Source: Daldinia sp. FL1419 (Eukaryota > Ascomycota > Sordariomycetes > Xylariales > Hypoxylaceae). From it: DNA of 64,000 nt. The stretch covers positions 1 to 64,000 of the forward strand of contig MU623479.1 in the NCBI GenBank assembly GCA_025201765.1, in the 5' to 3' direction. The position numbers were made by a program, and so were the translations under genes. The notes beneath the pieces were generated by a model. The model was not told where the DNA came from and ran no database searches. It saw only the letters and a program-made list of their open reading frames with translations. Positions 1-12,289 of this stretch are shown here, piece after piece (the first letter of the stretch is position 1; each line of letters begins with the position of its first letter).

Positions 1-2680
1 TATGGTTAAAAAAATATGAAAAATATTAAAAAAATATTAATTTAATATTTATTTTAATCCTTTAAATATTATTTCCTATAATATAAAAATAAACTTTAAC
101 AATTTAAAATTTTAAAATAAAATATACATTATTAAAATCACATATTATTAAATATTAATTAAAATACATTAATTTATTAATAAAATAAAAAGGTATTACA
201 ATTTAATTTATTAAATTTATAAAATAATTACAAATAAATTCCAAAATTTTAATTCAAAAATATTATAATTATAAATAATTATGAAAATAATTAATAATAT
301 AATTAATTTTAATAAATTAATTTTTATATTATTTATTTTTGGAATTTATCTTTAAATTAATATAGATTTATTATTTATATCTACTTAAATTTATTATGCC
401 CTAATAATATAAAAAATTATAATTAAGGTTAAAAAAATTAAATTATAATATTTTATTTAAAATATATTCAATATTTATAATAACCCTAATATTATAAAAA
501 TATTACTTATATTTTTACTTATTAATAATAAAATTCTTATTTATTAAAAAAAAAGTAAATAAAAAAACTTTTATAAAATTATTATAATTATTAATAAAGA
601 TGTTATTATAATATTTAATATATCCAAAAAAATATTTACATTTTAAAGTTCCTATATCAAACCTTATATTCAATTTAAAGACAATTTAATATTTATTAAA
701 AAATTTTAAATATAATTATTTAAATCCATATTTAATCTAAATAATTATAAAATAATCCCAGAAAAAGATCTTATATATATTAATAATCTTTTACATATCA
801 ATATTCTATATTTTAATAATAAAAAATAAAATAATTTAACTTTAATATTTTAATTATATATAATAAAAAAAATTATTATTATAAAAAAATCATATAAAAT
901 ATTAAATATAAAAAAATTTAATATATTATTTAATAAAAGAATTTTATAATCCAAAATATATAATATATTAATTTATTAAGGAATAATAATTTTTAAATTA
1001 CAAATAATCCATAAAATAAAAAGAAAAAATATATTAATATTTTATAAAAAATTAAGATTTATTATTTAAAATTATGGTAACCCCAATAAAAAATTTATTA
1101 TAATATATACCTTTACCATTTAAAAAACAAATTAATATTTTATTTTAATTTTAATTCTAATTTTTTAATATTAAGGTATAAAAATTATAATAAAAGATAT
1201 TATTATAATATATATTTAATTTAAAATATTTATATAATGAATAATATTTATATAATTATTAATAAAATTAAAAAATAAATATTTTAAAAAATGTTATTAT
1301 ATATTATTAAATTATTATATAATTTAATTAAATTAAAGATATATTAATTTAAAATTTATTCATATTATTATTAATAAGAATTTAATATAAAACTATTAAT
1401 ATTCAATTTATATCTATTAATAATAAATATAACCCTATTTAGAATCATAGATTTTTAAATAGATAATATTTTAAATATTAATATTATAAAATTTTTAATA
1501 ATAGAAGATAAAGTATTTACCAAAGTTGGGATTAAGGTATATCCCTAGAAGATACTAAATACCAAAATTGAAAATTTTAATAATTTATGCTTTATTATTT
1601 ATAAAGAGAGTTATGGTATAATTATTATATAAAAAGGATAAATTAAAAAATTTAAATAATTAAATATAAAATTATTAGATATAATTAAGAAGTTCATTAA
1701 ATAATAAACATAAAAAATATATATTTCTTCTATTTATTAATTTAAAATGGTTTTTAATTATTTAATAATGGTTTAATATTTAGAATTAGGTTTTAAAGAA
1801 ATAAAAATCCTTAATATTTAAATTAAATAATAAATGGATAATTAAATATGAAAATTTAATTATATTAATTTAAATCCTTAAAATTTATATTTATATATCT
1901 TTATTAACAATTTATTTATAAATAATAAAAATTTAAATTTATAAATTAATTATATTATTATATTAAATAATAAAAAACTAACCAACTAAAATAATAAAAT
2001 TTAAATTATTAATAATATTATTTATTAATTATTTATTAAATATAAATATATTATTTAAAGTATATTTGTTAGCAAAATTTATAAAATAGTTCAAAATTTT
2101 AATATTAAATATATTATTTATTATATAATTAATATTATTTTAAAATATTTTTTATTATTTAAAGTTTTATTAATTTTATATATTAATTTATTTTTTTATA
2201 TTAATATTTTATTTAAATAGGCAATATTAATAAGAAAAGATTAATAATTAATTTAATAATTTTATAATAATTATATAAAAATTGGGAAATTAATGATATT
2301 TGGTGGATCTATAGTATATGTAATTTTATAAATATTATAATGAAGATATTTTTAAATAAAGTTATGTAAATATTGGTGGAGAATAATTAGATTGATTTGC
2401 GGTTAGAGGGATAGGTAAAATAAAAGTTAGGTGTTAGATTTATAATATAGTTACAAAAAGAAAATAAAGTAAATGGTGGTTATATAATTTATATTTTTGG
2501 TTTAGTATATGATCTTTAAGAAATATTTATGTATTTATTATTATATAACGATAGGTTTTTTATTTATTTCTTTTAAATAATTTTTTTCTTTAAATAATTT
2601 TAATATATTAATCTTACCCTTATTATTATTTGTTTTATTGTTATTTTGCTTTTATTTTATGTATGTACCTACCAACAATT

Positions 2681-2730
2681 ATCTATATATTTTTATTATA
2701 ATAAAAAACCTTAAGAAAACTTAAGGCATA
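2681..2730 (+). repeat. Direct repeat copy 1, possible LTR end
   Basis: Positions 2702-2730 are identical over 29 bp to 5499-5527. The 21 bp before them (2681-2701) align to 5478-5498 without gaps, with 7 differences, all transitions. The identical part contains CCTTAAG, AAAA, CTTAAGG, an inverted repeat with a 7-bp stem. The sequence right after this copy starts TTGG and is less AT-rich, which faintly recalls a primer-binding site behind a 5' LTR. The two copies are 2797 bp apart. Confidence 0.6.
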
Positions 2731-5477
2731 TTGGATTTCATCCTGGATAATACCATCAATTAAAAGAAAATTGGAAGTCATCCCAAGGGCTAATATAATC
2801 CTTAAATTTTCAAATAAGATCTTTTATAAATAATTAATATATTATTATTTTATTATATTAAATTAAAATAATATATTAAAAGTTTATAGAAATTATTGAA
2901 TTAATATATAATAATTAGGTAATAAATATTACCTTACAGAGACCCTATTAATTTCTTTAGAACCAAATTATTTAAGTTTCCATAATTCTTTTAAATATAA
3001 ATAGATCTTTAAGAATTATCTTTTTTATTTAATTAATTTAAATTTAATACAATCCTTTAAAATCCATTTTTATAAGAACTTTATATAATAATATATATTT
3101 CTTTAATTTTCTTTTAAATATATTTTCTTATAATATACTACCATTAACAAATAATTATATATAATAATTCCTTTATACAATCATTTTATTTTCTTTTTTA
3201 AAATAATTACCTTACATTTTTTTTTATATAACCTTTAATTTGTTATAAAGTAATTAAAGTGTAGGGTATATTTTATAAAAGTTATTAAAATTTTTATTTA
3301 ATATAATTAAAATTGTTTTATAAAAACCTATTAATTTTTAAGGAATAATTTATTTTAAAAGTTTTATAAAAAATCTTTAAATATAAATAAAAATTTTAAT
3401 AATTTTTATAAAATATTAAATTAAAATAATATAATTATATAATTAAAATTACCTTATAAAATTTTATTAATTAAATCTTTTAAGATTTCTATAGGTTTTT
3501 TAAAATATAAATAAGTTTTTTAAAATTGTTTTTTTACCTAATTAATTTAAATTTATTGTAGTGAATTGGTATAGAGTAATTAGGTTATAGATATTATTTT
3601 GTAAAAATCTTATTTTTTCTTTAAAGCTAAATCCTTTAAAATTTTATAGTTCTTTTGGATATAAATAGGCCTTTAAGAATTGTTTTTTTTATTTAATTAA
3701 TAAAAATTTATTAGGTTTTATAATTTAATTTCTTTATAAAATTTTTGTATAAAAATATATAATTTTAATCTTTATTTAAAAAATATTTTTTTAAAATGTG
3801 TTATTATTAATAAATAATTATATATATTTGTTTTTACATCTAATTAATTTATTTTTTTAAAAATATAATGAATAGGAGTTTCAATAGTTTTTGTAAAATA
3901 TATTTTATACTTTAATTAACTTATAATAAGCCAAAGGTTGTATAAGTTAGAGGATATAAGGTGTTTATATTTTAAAAAAGGGAATAAATTAATTGAATAA
4001 AAAAATTAATATAAATAATTGTTTATTAATGGTAGTGTATTTTAGGAGGATATTTTTAAAGGAGGGACTAAAATTGTATATTTTTGTATAAAAATTTTAT
4101 AGAAAAGATTTTTGAAGGACTATGATTTTTTTGAGCTGATTAGACAAAAAAGACAACTTTTAAGGGCTTATTTATGTCTAGAAGAACTATAGAAACCTGG
4201 AAGGTTTAATTTTAAAGAAATTAATAGGGTCTTTATAGGATATTATTTATTATTTAATTATTTTATATTAGTTTAATATAATTATTTTATATTTAATTAT
4301 TAAAGTTTTTATTTAATATATAGGTTTTTAAGAATTGATTTTTATTTAATTAAATTAAATTTTTTATTATAAAAGTTAAATTTTTTTAATATTATTTTTC
4401 ATAAAGCTTTTTATAATAATATATAATTCTTTTATTTGAATATATTATTTTAAATACTAATTTTTATTTAATATTTAAGTCTTTAGAAATTATTTTCTTA
4501 TTTAATTAAATTAATTTTTTAATTATAAAAACATCACTTTTTTTTATAGTAAATAAGAGTTTTAATAATTCTTATAAGATATATCCTATATTTTAATTAA
4601 TTTATAGTAAATTAAAAATTATATAAATTTAAGGATATAAAATAATTATATTTTAAAAAAAATAATAAAATGATTATATAAAAAAATTATTATATATATT
4701 ATTTTGATAATAATAATATATATAATAAAATTATAAATAAAAAAATATATATTATTTATATAAAATTTTATAAAAAAAATTTAAAAGAATTATATGAATT
4801 TAAATTAATCAAATAAGAAAATAATTGTTGAAGATATATTTATATTTAAAAGAGTGTGTGTAAATTTTAAATAAGGATTTTATAAGATAGTTTTTATTAT
4901 ATTTATTTATTTATTTATTTATTACTACCCCGATTTACCTAGAATATATTACAGGTAGTTTTTATTATATAATTATATTATTTTGGTTTAATATATTTGT
5001 ATAAAATTTAATAAAAATAATTTTTAAAAAATTATAATAAATTTAGTTTAATTAAATAAAAAATAATTCTTAAGGGCTTATTTCTATTTAGAAAAAGCCT
5101 ATAAAGACTTTAGAAGAGGTTGTTTAAAGGTAGCTTTAATTATATAATTACGTTATTTTAATTTAATATATGGTTAAATATAAGGTTAATTAATTAGGAT
5201 ATAATTGGGTGCAATATAAGGTTAGTTAATCAGAAGAGGCTAGCATGGTTGGCCAATTAGAAAAAAAATTTATATATTTGGTTAATAAAATATAAATAAT
5301 TTATAAAACCTTTAAAATCTAAATTTTTTCAATTTAAAAAAATATTTTAATATTTTAATAAAATAAGAAAAATTAATAAAAATTAAAAAAATTAAATATA
5401 TAAGGTTATTTAAGATTTAAAAATTATAAGGTTAATATATGGGGTTATTATGTTAAATAAGGTGCTATTTTTTCGTT

Positions 5478-5527
5478 ACTTATACATTTTCGTTATGGTA
5501 AAAAACCTTAAGAAAACTTAAGGCATA
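5478..5527 (+). repeat. Direct repeat copy 2, possible LTR end
   Basis: Partner of the copy at 2681-2730, with 29 identical bases at 5499-5527 and transition-only divergence just upstream. This copy is less decayed: it keeps C or G at five of the seven differing positions where the other has T or A. It lies 26 bp from the 3' end of the tRNA-Cys gene and marks the right edge of the AT-rich block. Confidence 0.6.
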
Positions 5528-5553
5528 ACATTAAAAAAATATTTTCATTTCAA

Positions 5554-5639
5554 AGGACCGAACGCGGGTCGAACGCGTGACCTTAGGATGATTGTTGTAG
5601 TAACTGCAATCCCACGCTCTACCGCTGAGCTACCGGTCC
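5554..5639 (-). tRNA. tRNA-Cys (GCA) with a 14-nt intron
   Basis: Read on the minus strand the 86 nt fold as a complete cloverleaf. The acceptor GGACCGG pairs with TCGGTCC (one G-U). The D stem is GCTC/GAGC with loop AGCGGTA. The anticodon stem TGGGA pairs with TCCTA, and the T stem ACGCG/CGCGT encloses loop TTCGACC. The anticodon loop reads TTGCAG, then a 14-nt insertion at the canonical 37/38 position, then A, giving anticodon GCA (Cys, codon UGC). The mature length is about 72 nt including the T discriminator. A T-run about 14 nt downstream on the minus strand can act as a Pol III terminator. The gene sits at the edge of the RIP block but is itself undamaged, so it is probably functional. 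Confidence 0.92.
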
Positions 5640-7112
5640 TTGAATTGTTAATTACAATTTTGAATATTTTGAACTAAATATTAAGTTGCACTGTGTGGAA
5701 GTTAATCACTTCAATATTCCTAAATGGGTCTAGCTAGGGTGCCCACAGATCCGCAAGGTGGATTCAATGAGATTCCATCACAAAACCGTACAACTGCAAC
5801 AGATTACAACATTACATAAATACTACACCCTAATAACCTCATAGTTTCCTAGAAATGTACTTATCTCATGGGCTTTTCCCGTTCTGATATTATACCTTGC
5901 AATACTCCAGTAACCCAAACCCCTGGGCGGATCTTGCCTCTATAATCACGGCCTGTTAGAAATAATACATGATAGGTTGAACTGGCTTGGGGAAGCAGCT
6001 CGGGTTGTACTCATCAAGAAACTTATCATGCCGTATTTGACATCTTCGAAGGTCTTCGCTATTGATCGATATAATGCTATAAACGACGAATCTCTGGTTA
6101 ATCAACTACGGGGTTTACATCGTATGGTCGGGTGTCTATTACAGCGTTCGGTGGCCTACACTCTATATAGGTCTTCCATCTCGAGCCGAACAAAAGCGAC
6201 TCTGAATCGGACTTGTCAATATGGTCGTCCACTATACTCGCCATCAATCTCAGTACTGTAGCTGGTACCGAGGCAATACAATTAGCTAGGTACTATGTAT
6301 ATTTACAACGCACGCCGTCCTCGTTGAACTCCAATCGTCAAGTATCATCGCCGTAGCACGAAGTACCGTGGTGGTGAGTTTTTATTATTATTTTGCAAAT
6401 ATTTTCCGCCTGTACTTACTCTACCTATCATCTCCTTTCCATAAATTTTGCTCTCTCGCCTCTTCGTATTTGGAATACTTTTGTCGCTTGCTACTAGGTT
6501 AACCCACGTAGAGCGCGTCATGAACTTCCTAACCTTATCTCGCTGACCAATGTTCATGCCCTCAACTCATAAATCTTACTGTACGTCTTCTCCTGTGATT
6601 CGCGGTGTAGTTTATAATCTGTGAGATGCAGTGTGATGTAAAGCAATTTAAGCTTTGGCGGCAGCTGTGCTCGCCTACACGCAGGGACTGGTTGAGCATT
6701 ATGTGAAAAGGACTTTTACCGGTGACCTAGAACCCACCTGGTATATTTGCCGGATCAAGAAGGAATCTTACTTGCCACTTATTCTACGTGCAAATTAGAT
6801 ACCCATGTCACCGGCAAAATAATTATAGTAATGCGGATAGGACTTGGTTCCCCCGTGGGGATGATCTGTACTAGTTTGACTCCTTTTCCGTGTCGACTTT
6901 CAACTACCGCGACATGCGGTATGTATAAGGATATATTGCTCCTAGTCAGGCTGGGCGGGCAGAGGGATAAGTGGCTACACGTGAAACCTCACACCTCTGC
7001 GAGGATAGAGCCGTACTTATAAGAGCTACCCGGGCTCCGGGCTGCGAGACCTATTTCGCTCGGTTCGCCTACTTCTGCGCGTTTCTGCTGCCGAGACAAA
7101 TCCGTCGCCGAG
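5640..7112. other. Intergenic, no gene seen
   Basis: Normal base composition between the tRNA and the DUF1996 gene. Only short ORFs of fewer than about 95 codons on both strands, none with recognisable motifs or splice continuity. The last few hundred bases probably hold the DUF1996 promoter. Confidence 0.6.
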
Positions 7113-8330
7113 ATGAAGTCGCTATCATTCGCACTAGCGCTCGCTGCACCAGTTCACGCTGGGTTGCGTTTCGGGTGCTCGTCCTTGACCATCCAACGTC
7201 TTGACCCCGTTGTCGAGCCCGGCAGCAACCCTTCGGCGCATCTTCACCATATCGTTGGTGGAAATGCTTTTAACGCTTCCATGACTGGCGACGTTGGCGC
7301 GAGGGCCACGTGCACTACCTGTGAGATGTCCGAGGACTTCTCCAACTACTGGACTGCCGTATTGTACTTCAAGCACCCGACGAACGGCAGCTACCACCGG
7401 GTTCCGGTGACGAACAACGCTGCTCTGGCACCTGGTACCAAGGGTGGTATGACCATCTATTACACACAGTACGACTTCTCCACCGACAACTTGAGGAACC
7501 AGCCCATCACCGCTTTCAAGCCTGTAAGCTCCATTACAATTTAAATCATAGCTCGGGATTTTGATACTTTATAGGGTTTCCGCATGACGGTTGGCAGCCC
7601 GACAACCGACACCCTTGACAAGGCCAAGGGCCACATTGGTCTGCGATACAACTGCCTACAGACTACCCTCAACCGTGGTCCCGAGATGGTGGACTTCCCC
7701 GATCGGCCCTGCCCGGGCGGTATCTTCGCTGTTCACCACTTCCCAGCGTTAGTAAACCACTATTCTAAAACAGGTACTTGTAATAACCAATAATTAGATG
7801 TTGGGATGGCAAGAACCTTGACAGTCCCGACCACCAGTCTCACATGTACAACACCATCACCAGGGACGGCTTCACCAACGCCCCGGCATGCCCTGCATCC
7901 CACCCTATCCGCATGCCTCAGGTAACATATCCAGCTCCTTGGAATGTGATTTGAAGTTAAAGCTAATCTTGAACCAAAGGTGACTTATGAGACCGTCTGG
8001 GATACTACCAAGTTCAACAGCATGTGGCCCTCAGGAACTCCTAACCCATTTGTCTGGAGTTTCCAGGGATCTAGCGGGTATGGCACCCACGCTGACTACA
8101 TGTTCGGCTGGAAGGGAGATTCGTTGCAGCGTGCCATGAACAAATCCGAATGCTTCTACGATGGCTGCGGTTCCATTACGAAGCAGACTATGGCTGTGGC
8201 CAACCAGTGCACTGTCCCTGACATGGTTGGTGAGGAAACCGATGGATGTAAGTTTTAAGTCATCTCATTTTTAATGCCAAGATACTTACAGGTTATAGGG
8301 CTCGACCACCTTCCGGGTATGGCCATGTGA
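7113..8330 (+). CDS. Secreted DUF1996 domain protein
   Basis: Five exons give 335 residues: 7113-7523, 7575-7747, 7798-7921, 7980-8247 and 8299-8330. All introns are 50-58 bp, GT..AG and frame-consistent. The N-terminus MKSLSFALALAAPVHA is a short signal peptide. It is followed at once by the DUF1996 hallmark (FGCSSLTIQRLDPVVEPG, then PSAHLHHIVGGNAFN) and further on by CWDGKNLDSPDHQSHMYN. The last intron could use either of two AG acceptors seven bases apart; the downstream one gives the family-like ending DGWLDHLPGMAM. DUF1996 proteins are common secreted or wall-associated fungal proteins, sometimes fused to WSC domains; no WSC is present here. The biochemical function of the family is not known to me. 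The start has a good context (GAGATGA) and no upstream in-frame alternative. Confidence 0.88.
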
Positions 8331-8797
8331 GAGAAGAATACCTATCAGTAAAGATTACATAGTGGAAATGGTGTTAATTCCCCACGGTTGGAAGTACAAG
8401 TCCGTTCGTTTCGTTTTATAAATCCTTTGGGCTATGGTCAGGATCAATCAAGATAGCCAATATTTATTTAGAAATGATATTTCGCGTTGTATCACATGTG
8501 ATTTTCTCATGGGCGACGATTTCTTCATATGAAGGCCTACTTTGGTTGCTGAAGAGCACTCATTTGTTGTTCACTGCCCGCTAGTTGACCCCTAGCCATC
8601 CTCAACGAGGGCACATAACTATCGTAAATACGCACAGTGGTTGATCCAAGATACGAATATGAATGCTACGGGTTACTACGGGATATTCATCATTATATTG
8701 GGCAGCGAGCAAGTTCAAGACTTGAGGAATGAAGAGGTCTCTGTCTCGTAGGTTGTAAGCTACGGAAAACTATAAGTCACTCTTCTCTGGTACGGGA

Positions 8798-9720
8798 TTA
8801 CCGCCCACTCCGAAACCGATCACTCAGAAATTTAATGGGGCTGAGGCCTCGTGTTAAATTGTCGTGGTGCTCCCAGGTTAGTGTATTGAGGTCACCACTC
8901 GTAAGTGGTATGAGGGGACGGCGGGTGGGATCTGCGACGCATTCAGCCGTGTAAGTCTTGCCTGCTCCTGAAGGTCCGTGGAGAAGGAACATACGGCCTT
9001 GGCTCTTATTCTTGACGAAGTCCTTTGGCCATGGACTGACCTGACTGTGGGTACTAGTTGGGTCGAGGTCTTGGAATGCAGTAAATGAACTCAATACCTC
9101 ATGTGAATTTTCTCTAGTATAAGCGCTACGGGTACACCTGGGAGCGAGGAGAGTTTGTTGGATGTCGACCGGTATTGCCTGGGTGGTCAAAGACATACAA
9201 TGAATACCCGGCGCTGCCAACGATGGCGTGGCCTTCTAGGTAGCCAGTGACCCCTGGGTAGTCCCGATCACAGTCAGACTCTTTGTCGACTAAAAGTCCA
9301 TTGTAAAAAATATGGTTCGGCCCTTTGGAAAGCTCCCAGACTTTTTTCCCAAGTTGCACTTGCTTGGCAAAAAGTTCCTGGAGGTGGTATTGCTGTTTTC
9401 GTCCTGGAAGAAGAGAGCTGGGATGACGCTTAGGTTTTTGATGGCTTATTCTCTGTCGGGTTTTATTAATATTTGGTTTTGGTTTTATGATATGGAGCAA
9501 CCTACGATTAACCGACTTACCATCATGCCCCTTTGTATTGGAGCACATAAGAAATATCCGGAATATCGTCTTCAGTAATCCCCGCGGTTACATCACCATA
9601 AATTGTTGCCTTTGTGACGAGAGCTTTGGGTTTCTCGATGTTATAATCCTCTCCTGGCCGAGACATCTTGTTAGAGTGACTGGCTTCCTTGAAATTAGCG
9701 ACGGAACTACTGTCATCCAT
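8798..9720 (-). pseudogene. AAA-family ATPase relic, truncated
   Basis: Three overlapping minus-strand frames read like one decayed protein: an N-terminal part (9720 to 9523), a middle part with HLQELFAKQVQLGKKVWELS (within 9126-9548), and a part with an intact Walker A, HGPSGAGKTYTAECVADPTR (about 8900-8980). These resemble the large fungal family of uncharacterised AAA ATPases with a long N-terminal region. Joining the first two parts needs a one-base deletion. A plausible intron (donor near 9520, acceptor near 9450) is followed quickly by an in-frame stop. The reading frame ends shortly after Walker A, and no Walker B or sensor segment follows, so the gene is cut off as well as frameshifted. 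It is not expected to make an active ATPase. Confidence 0.7.
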
Positions 9721-10163
9721 CTTATAGATGCTGCTTGTACGAACAGGGTTGAAAAAAAAAGAGTAATAAGTGGGAGGAAGGTTAATGACTAGATAGATGG
9801 TAACAAGCTAACCGTTAGATAACATATGACTTTCATGCTTTTATAGTTATCTTCAGTATTATGGGTATTGTATAACATAAACTGTCGCAAGGCAGCAGCG
9901 CTGATGTCCGCTGAAACCTAGATATGCAGGCCGTGCTAATGGCCACACCCCTAGAGCGGGATTTCCTAAGACTAGATGACACTGCCAAAGCTAGTCTACT
10001 CCGACCCAATGATGTGGTGACACTATTATCATGAAGGCAACCAACGGGGTTTAGGCAAGACCTACGGTGATATCTAAGTAGGAATCGGCCACCGGTAATA
10101 GGCTAGGTATGGTATTAGTCTCGTGGTAATGCGCCTATTTAACAGACTAGGATATTTGGAGCT
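9721..10163. other. Intergenic, no gene seen
   Basis: About 440 bp between the AAA relic and the 3' end of the carboxypeptidase gene. No ORF, RNA gene or repeat recognised. Confidence 0.5.
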
Positions 10164-11771
10164 CTACGTAGGAACTATTCCACCTGTCTTCATAGTTTGC
10201 TCAAATATCTGTAACGAGGCTTCCGGTTCTATATAGAAGTTAGCTATTTCCAACCAAGGTCGTTTCTGGCTGACATTGAACATACGGTAGAATGGCACAT
10301 TATGTCCTGCTTCAAAAATGCGCATGAAGGTCAGATTATCGAGGGCTTTGAATGTTCCTTTTTGTGTGCCCCGGAAGGTGTATGGCGTCATGTCTTGGAT
10401 CGAGAACCTTTCCTTTCCTGACCATTCAATCGTATTTGCCACTTTTAGAGTCCCGAGCCAGTTGGAGACATAGTCGGCGTCGCCGGTCCAAATCAAAACC
10501 CTAACGCCCGCCTGTACGACCGCCGAGAGCTGGCTTATAAATGAACGTGGATCTAACATTCCTATTAGCTCCTCAGGTAATATACCCAGGTATGTAAGTG
10601 TAAGCAGGGCATACCGTCACCCGAATAGATGAAGCCCGCGGCTCCGGCCGTTTCCGAGAAATTCACTCTCACCCCAAGGGCTTCTTGTACGTCAAGTCTT
10701 CGTAAATATTCAACATGCGTCGTAGGAGCTCGCAATGACGGATCACGAATATCCCCGAGATAGAAACCAGGATAATCTTGGTTTAGCACGCCAATTATTG
10801 GGTATTCAATCTCATTCATATATGACTGCCATGCAGCATAACAAGCCTCGGTCGTGCCAACACTCGTACACCGATCAAGTGCAGCTTTGCACTTCGTGTC
10901 GTACCGCGTTAGAAGCTCCCCATAGAATGATTCATTAATGAGTTGTCTGTACGAATTATTATACACGTATTCGATATTAGCCTTTTCCTGTATGGTGGCG
11001 TCGAACCACCCATTGCTAACGCCTAATGCTACTAAGCGGATGGTTTTAGCGTCAATATCACCTCGGAAAATTGCGGCGTTCTGATCAAGGATATATCTAG
11101 CAAACTCTGGTCCGTAATGGCCTCCATAGGATTCGGTGAATATACCGAAATCGCGGTTTTCATATTCAGGAAAACTGTCGTAAAAGGCTTGAAGAAGATT
11201 CCAGACGAAAGGCGCAGCCGCTTTAGTCGAATTAGCAGTGGCATTGCCATATGAGAACCCAACACCTATCGGCTGATCGATATAGAGCATGTTGGCATAG
11301 CTGTTGAAACTGTAGGGGTTTAAAGATGGTGTTGTTTCGTTGTTGACGAAATGGCAAGGCCCATTTTGGGTGAAGAGCCCATATTCGGATGCATCCCCTG
11401 GTCCACCCTCGAAATATGCTACGAGCGGTGCGTGTTGATGATTCTTACGAGCTTCGAAAAACCTTGAAGTATATGTTAACCCCCTCCAACGCCGAAGCCT
11501 ATATCACATTGACCTACCAGAACCACATATTCATACCCTTACCCACCGAGAGGTACCCGGAGTACTGATTAACGCCCGGAGTTGTTTCGCATATGCCCGA
11601 GTTTTTGACAAATGATAACTTGGAATTCGTAGCCCGATGCCCAAAAACGGTGTAGTTGATGCCATCCTGCTGTTCTAGATATCGTTTGTTCACGGTGTTT
11701 GGTGAAACTGGACTGGCGATTGTCGACACAGCTAGACAAGCCCCGGCGACTAGTTCGAGTATCCGCCGCAT
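10164..11771 (-). CDS. Secreted serine carboxypeptidase, family S10
   Basis: Three exons (11518-11771, 10615-11462, 10164-10561) give 499 residues; both introns (55 and 53 bp) keep the frame. A signal peptide (MRRILELVAGACLAVSTIAS) and several N-glycosylation sequons point to secretion or the vacuole. The catalytic elements are present: nucleophile Ser196 in FTESYGGHYGP, Asp in IWTGDADYVSNWLG (about residues 395-397), and His454 in FEAGHNVPFY. The protein should remove C-terminal amino acids from peptides. Unlike the textbook NGGPGCSS segment, the oxyanion and carboxylate-binding loop reads EGGPGDAS, so the Asn that usually contacts the substrate carboxylate is Glu; the Glu of the GESYAG-type motif is kept. 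The length is normal for the family. It is tandem with the M28B peptidase upstream on the same strand, with about 0.5 kb between them. Confidence 0.9.
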
Positions 11772-12289
11772 TGTGAGGGATGGGACGCTTACCGGTTGAG
11801 AACCTTCTCAGCCGGATGGGGATAGCTTCTTGGTTTTAAGGGGGTATGGAATATCTGGCGCCATTGCAGCCTTTTAAAGCTTAAGCTTAAGCTTAAATGG
11901 GCTTCATGGGGCCTGTGTCTGTACCCCAGCTATCAAATCGTGCATAGCCACACTCTCTCCGACTCCTCCGGCACTCGGTCGACAGGGCTGGAAATTAAAT
12001 AAGGGATCTTCCGAGATGAATTTCGTAACAAGAAACTACTTTAATAGGCCTATGATCAATTCTTCGCGACAAGAAAGGTAGCCTGACTCCAACGAGCACC
12101 TGCGAAGAAAAAATAAAAATAAAAACAAAAGGCCTACATGTGAAGTAGCGCAGTGCTCCTAATCCAGCCTTTTTAGGAGTCAACTATACAACACGCTATA
12201 CAATCTCAATTTCATGGACGCTATTAAATTATTACTACAGTGCTCTCGCTCCATTTATATGTAAAATTGACAATCCAATTCTCCGTGCA
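11772..12289. other. Intergenic, probable carboxypeptidase promoter
   Basis: About 520 bp between two minus-strand peptidase genes. It contains a short tandem run of TTAAGC units near 11878-11896, roughly 110 bp upstream of the carboxypeptidase start, and no supported gene. Confidence 0.45.

Larger units (their letters stand above)
1..5530. mobile_element. RIP-degraded, AT-rich repeat block
   Basis: About 5.5 kb made almost entirely of A and T, rich in TA and ATTAAT-type words, with no open reading frame of useful length. Several segments recur in diverged form in both orientations: the stretch near 3600-3720 resembles one near 2940-3040 and reads in reverse near 4130-4210 and 5060-5110, and the stretch near 3870-4010 resembles 4550-4700. 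Where copies can be aligned, differences are mostly C/T and G/A transitions. In ascomycetes this is the expected result of repeat-induced point mutation acting on transposon copies. The original element class cannot be recognised. The block ends sharply at a tRNA gene, after which normal base composition returns. A mitochondrial insertion is less likely because no mitochondrial gene is visible. Confidence 0.85.

Noticed and set aside
1..5530. Mitochondrial DNA fragment (very high AT)
   Set aside because: No mitochondrial genes, rRNA or tRNA motifs; repeated segments differ by transitions, as RIP predicts.
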